A DNA stretch of 64,000 bases from NCBI RefSeq assembly GCF_003182195.1, contig NZ_QGTM01000001.1:310001-374000 (forward strand), in the 5' to 3' direction. The DNA comes from Halomonas sp. A11-A (lineage in GTDB: Bacteria > Pseudomonadota > Gammaproteobacteria > Pseudomonadales > Halomonadaceae). Below the pieces are notes generated by a model. That model had not been told where the DNA came from. It made no database searches and saw only the letters and a program-made list of their open reading frames with translations. Shown piece after piece: positions 63,529-64,000 of this stretch (position 1 is its first letter; the number at the start of each line of letters is the position of its first letter). The position numbers and the translations under genes were made by a program.

Positions 63529-64000
63529 ATGAGTCATGCCTTTGTGGAAGTTCAGCAAGCCGCCAAGCGCTTTCCCGGCGCCAAGGGGGGCGAGGGCCTG
63601 ACGGTCTTCGAGAACGTCAGCTTCAGCCTCGAGAAGGGCGAGTTCGTCTGCATTATCGGCCACTCCGGCTGCGGCAAGTCCACCATCATGAACGCCCTGG
63701 CCGGGCTGGATCAGTTCAGCGATGGCGCCATGGTGATGGAGGGCAAGGAGATCAACGGCCCGGGCCTCGAGCGCGGCGTGGTGTTCCAGAACTACAGCCT
63801 GCTGCCGTGGCTGACCGCCCTGGAGAACGTGCGTTTCGGGGTTCGCGCCCGCTGGAAGGCGTGGGACGAGGCCCAGGTCACCGAGCACAGCCTGCGCTAT
63901 CTCGCGATGGTGGGACTGAAGGGCGTCGAGGATCGCAAGCCAGCCCAGCTCTCCGGGGGCATGCGCCAGCGGGTCAGCATTGCCCGGGCCTTCGCCACCA
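63529..64000 (+). CDS. ABC transporter ATP-binding protein, nitrate/taurine-type (partial)
   Basis: First 157 codons only; the gene runs off the right edge. Walker A is GHSGCGKST; the Q-loop is VFQNYSLLPWLTALENV; the ABC signature is LSGGMRQRVSIARAFA. The LPWLTALENV segment is typical of the nitrate/sulfonate/taurine (NrtD/SsuB) ATPases. An AGGAGAGAA ribosome-binding site precedes the ATG. Whether it is a short NrtD-type or a long NrtC-type with a fused binding domain cannot be told from this window. Confidence 0.93.
   Translation, partial: MSHAFVEVQQAAKRFPGAKGGEGLTVFENVSFSLEKGEFVCIIGHSGCGKSTIMNALAGLDQFSDGAMVMEGKEINGPGLERGVVFQNYSLLPWLTALENVRFGVRARWKAWDEAQVTEHSLRYLAMVGLKGVEDRKPAQLSGGMRQRVSIARAFAT

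Overview
This window is high-GC chromosomal DNA from a gammaproteobacterium, most likely a member of the Halomonadaceae (Halomonas or a close relative). That placement is an inference. It rests on the strong G/C bias at third codon positions, a monomeric NADP isocitrate dehydrogenase beside clpS/clpA, the large (531 aa) isocitrate lyase, the hflD-purB-roxA gene order, and overall protein similarity as I recognise it. No database search was possible. There are no rRNA genes, CRISPR arrays or intact insertion sequences.

Layout. 1-9.5 kb: 5' end of clpA, clpS and icd on the minus strand, then a plus-strand housekeeping run (rluE, nudJ, mnmA, hflD, purB, roxA and a GNAT acetyltransferase). 9.5-21 kb: isocitrate lyase aceA, an FKBP-type PPIase, a small membrane protein, a SlyB-like lipoprotein, an unknown 74-aa protein whose promoter closely matches that of aceA, an MFS exporter, an NlpC/P60 lipoprotein, an 821-aa protein with three DUF1266-like modules, gabT and an unknown ORF. 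20.7-27 kb: a YeaQ/YmgE membrane protein, a DUF924 protein, a tiny membrane protein, the ycjX-ycjF pair, a universal stress protein and RNase II. 27.1-40.5 kb: a near-complete TCA block. sdhCDAB, sucAB, lpdA and sucCD run leftward, and gltA diverges from sdhC across a shared promoter region. 40.5-46.5 kb: a beta-hydroxyacid dehydrogenase, a low-GC gap with DnaA-box-like sites, tRNA-Glu and tRNA-Ala, gltX, an XRE regulator with a degenerate S24-like domain, a lipoprotein, a DksA/TraR protein and a TauE/SafE permease. 46.6-47.6 kb: a hicAB toxin-antitoxin pair between a broken 5' copy of dusA and the intact dusA, which looks like the remnant of a dusA-targeted island. 48.6-51.3 kb: an omega-amino-acid transaminase whose 3' end has been tandemly copied (127-bp unit), and an aspartoacylase-family hydrolase. 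51.4-58.8 kb: a TetR repressor, an enoyl-CoA hydratase and a tripartite RND pump, with similar palindromes at the repressor and pump promoters. 58.8-64 kb: a hydrolase gene remnant, a sigma-54 activator broken by a frameshift in a 7-nt homopolymer, and a divergent nitrate-type ABC importer with a sigma-54 promoter; the last gene runs off the window.

How the genes work together. The TCA block, icd and aceA put most of the oxidative TCA cycle and the entry to the glyoxylate shunt within about 40 kb. TetR plus the RND pump form a self-contained efflux module. The sigma-54 activator, sigma-54 promoter and NrtA/NrtB/ATPase genes form a nitrogen-scavenging module whose activator may be inactive as sequenced. 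The points most worth checking are the hicAB/dusA scar, the shared aceA/74-aa promoter layout, the 127-bp duplication, the frameshifted activator, and the altered proton-relay residues in the RND pump.
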